A stretch of DNA of 43,318 nucleotides, taken from the NCBI GenBank assembly GCA_944354535.1, contig CALVPY010000021.1, forward strand, positions 1 through 43,318, read 5' to 3'. A program made the position numbers and the translations under genes. Below the pieces are notes generated by a model. The model worked only from the letters and a program-made list of their open reading frames with translations. It had not been told where the DNA came from and ran no database searches. Below are positions 42,106 through 43,318 of this stretch, in pieces (within the stretch, counting starts at the first letter, position 1; every line of letters begins with the position of its first letter). Origin of the DNA: an uncultured Clostridia bacterium (lineage in GTDB: Bacteria; Bacillota; Clostridia; Christensenellales; Borkfalkiaceae).

Positions 42106-42660
42106 TCACTTATCTTCCATGATGCCCTTCCAGACGGGCTGACGCATGCCGCCGCTCTGCGTTTCGTGCATGAATGCGCCGTTCCGATAAGTTCGGGGTT
42201 CAGCCACATCTTTGACTTTTCCCTCCTCGACCGATTGATATCCGCAGATGGGCAAGTCTTCGTCCTGCATGGCCTTGATTTTCAGCCAATCGCGCGTTCG
42301 CTTGCCGATGTGATATTTTCCATCCTTCCGCTTGGCGACGCCCCCCGCGCTTGATAAGTTCAAAGAATGCCGTCCCCTCCCTTTCGATATACCTTGAAAC
42401 ACTTAAATGATACCTCCCGTCACCTTCTCGGAGAGGCACTTTTTCGCTCCATAACGGGAAAGTCCGCAAGATCTTTCCCGTTGTAGTAGAGAATATCATA
42501 GGCGACGAACTGCACGGGATTGCTCTTTGCTGCAAGGGAGATCCTGAACGCGTTTCCATTCAGGCTGCGCTTTTGCAATGCGTAGAGATCAGGCTTTCCG
42601 TCTTGGAGCGCTTGGAACCGCCTGACAGCGCAAAACGCAGGCGATAAGGCGGATCTCTGG
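42106..42660 (-). pseudogene. Remnant of an ATP-dependent DNA ligase
   Basis: Ligase-like pieces fall in three frames. DGKPDLYALQKRS and PVQFVAYDILYYNGKDLADF lie in one, then VPLREGDGRYHLSVSRYIER continues in a second, then GGVAKRKDGKYHIGKRTRDW and LKIK (motifs IV-V) in a third, ending MRQPVWKGIMEDK. The adenylated-lysine motif and much of the OB fold are missing. At least two frameshifts and internal deletions are needed, so it is a decayed gene of the LigD-ligase type. The left end is uncertain because it runs into repeat sequence. Confidence 0.7.
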
Positions 42661-42670
42661 CTCGTTTTTT

Positions 42671-42707
42671 CACCGAAAGCCAAACAAAAAAGAGTCCTAA
42701 GGCTCTT
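42671..42707. repeat. 37-base repeat with decayed terminator, copy 1
   Basis: It starts CACCGAAAGCCAAACAAAAA and matches 42826-42862 with 2 differences. The AGAGTCC/GGCTCTT hairpin is damaged compared with the tRNA terminator copy. It lies directly next to the 74-base repeat. Confidence 0.75.
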
Positions 42708-42709
42708 GG

Positions 42710-42783
42710 GGGGAAGAGGTGGCCGCCGGGAATACTTCGCGCAAATCGGCGCATGCGGTTTGCCGAACGTTGCTCTGCGCTCG
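42710..42783 (-). repeat. 74-base direct repeat, copy 2
   Basis: It is identical to 40511-40584, same orientation, 2.2 kb apart. The DUF4143 gene and the ligase remnant lie between the copies. Two short hairpins (42786-42803 and 42804-42820) follow on the plus side. Confidence 0.9.
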
Positions 42784-42825
42784 TGCCATTGCTGCGCAAT
42801 GGGGCGAACCACGGGTTCGCTTCCG

Positions 42826-42862
42826 CACCGAAAGCCAAACAAAAAAGAGCCCGAAGGCTCTT
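42826..42862. repeat. 37-base repeat with intact terminator, copy 2
   Basis: It matches 42671-42707 and includes the 5' half of the tRNA terminator on the plus strand. Confidence 0.7.
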
Positions 42863-42869
42863 TTTTGTT
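42837..42869 (-). terminator. Terminator of the tRNA-Arg gene
   Basis: A symmetric element AAACAAAAAAGAGCC / GGCTCTTTTTTGTTT around a four-base loop abuts the tRNA CCA end, with a U tract on the minus strand. Confidence 0.9.
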
Positions 42870-42944
42870 TGGTACTCCCGCTGGGAATCGAACCCGGAAC
42901 GGCCCCTTAGGAGGGGGCTGTTATATCCATTTAACTACGGAAGC
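42870..42944 (-). tRNA. tRNA-Arg (anticodon CCT)
   Basis: The 75-base gene folds as a tRNA. The acceptor GCTTCCG pairs with CGGGAGT (G-U at both a first and an internal position), followed by discriminator A and an encoded CCA. The anticodon stem GCCCC/GGGGC holds the loop CTCCTAA, reading CCT. The T arm carries GGTTCGATTCC. It decodes AGG. It lies between the repeat-rich island and the recombinase end. Confidence 0.93.
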
Positions 42945-42991
42945 ATATTGACTGTTTGAAAAGGGAAATATCTTATCGGCTTTATTCTACA

Positions 42992-43020
42992 TCTTTTGCC
43001 CGAAAAAAGCAACCGCTTTT
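42992..43020 (-). promoter_or_regulatory. Possible tRNA promoter
   Basis: TTGCTT, a 17-base spacer and TAGAAT are readable on the minus strand about 40-70 bases before the tRNA. The match is moderate. The remaining bases up to 43169 hold no gene I can support. Confidence 0.35.
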
Positions 43021-43169
43021 TAAGAGGTTTTTCCGAAAAGCCGCGCAAGGCGCAAAAATAACTCTCCCGCCCCGAATGCGGCCATCGGCAGCCCCGTTGA
43101 ATGCGTGGCGCCCGCCGCGGAAGGCCCTCCCCTATCCTTTTTCGTCACAGACGCGTTCCCGCACATTGC

Positions 43170-43318
43170 TTACTCCCAGAATTTCTCTTCCGGCGCAAAT
43201 TTATAGTATATTTCCACGCTCCTCGGCTGATCCCCCTCCGTCTTTTCGCCCACGGTGATAAATTCGATGAGCTGCAAACACATTTCGCGCGTCAGCTCCT
43301 CGCACCTTGCGTACCGTT
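43170..43318 (-). CDS. Probable large serine recombinase, C-terminal end only
   Basis: Only the last 48 codons are in the window. They read EELTREMCLQLIEFITVGEK, then a short charged loop, then RSVEIYYKFAPEEKFWE and TAA. The pattern ELT-x-E-M followed by an amphipathic helix and an IYYKF strand is typical of the C-terminal part of serine recombinases from Firmicutes integrative elements. No catalytic residues are visible, so the family call rests on this short tail. Confidence 0.55.
   Translation of the reverse strand, partial: RYARCEELTREMCLQLIEFITVGEKTEGDQPRSVEIYYKFAPEEKFWE

Overview
The window is a gene-dense, GC-rich chromosomal segment from an endospore-lineage Clostridia-like member of the Bacillota, probably an uncultured gut organism. 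The evidence is sigma-A promoters of TTGACA-17-TATAAT type, strong GGAGG ribosome binding sites, a SpoVAC homologue, a CwlD-like amidase, PepV, a LiaS/DesK-type two-component pair and a DUF1858 protein. No 16S gene is present, so a finer placement is inference. All genes but two are on the minus strand, so operons read from high to low coordinates.

Region 1 (1-9625), arginine biosynthesis. Two transcription units are visible: argG-argC, behind a perfect promoter and an AT-rich, repeat-filled operator zone, and argJ-argB-argD-argF-carA-carB behind a second promoter. Together they cover the acetylated ornithine cycle, carbamoyl phosphate supply, citrulline formation and argininosuccinate formation. 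argH is not in the window and carB runs off the left edge. A terminator-like hairpin sits inside the second operon between argB and argD.

Region 2 (9626-15100), housekeeping and envelope: an acyl-ACP thioesterase, a CwlD-like amidase, a MacB/LolD-type ABC transporter pair, a DUF1858 protein and a lone spoVAC.

Region 3 (15256-24204), a phage head module in the order small regulator, large terminase, small helix-turn-helix protein, portal, scaffold, coat, gp4-like adaptor, gp10-like propeller and a helical protein. The order resembles the P22 packaging and neck module. All frames are open, yet there is no tail, lysis, replication or integrase gene. A host-like secreted protein is inserted on the opposite strand between the regulator and the terminase and overlaps the regulator's 3' end.

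Region 4 (24381-38640): a large secreted propeller-like membrane protein on the plus strand, two multi-spanning membrane proteins, an operon with a Wzz-like protein, a GIY-YIG protein, a PriA-N-like protein and asparaginase, a RadC-kinase-regulator operon, dipeptidase PepV and glutamate dehydrogenase.

Region 5 (38640-43318), accessory DNA: two small zinc-ribbon membrane proteins behind a promoter whose spacer holds an 11-base G tract (candidate phase variation), a Phd/ParE toxin-antitoxin pair, a DUF4143 ATPase preceded by three phased repeats, a decayed ATP-dependent DNA ligase, a duplicated 74-base repeat, a tRNA-Arg(CCT), and the end of a probable large serine recombinase. Several promoters place the -10 box only 6-7 bases before the start codon, suggesting leaderless mRNAs.
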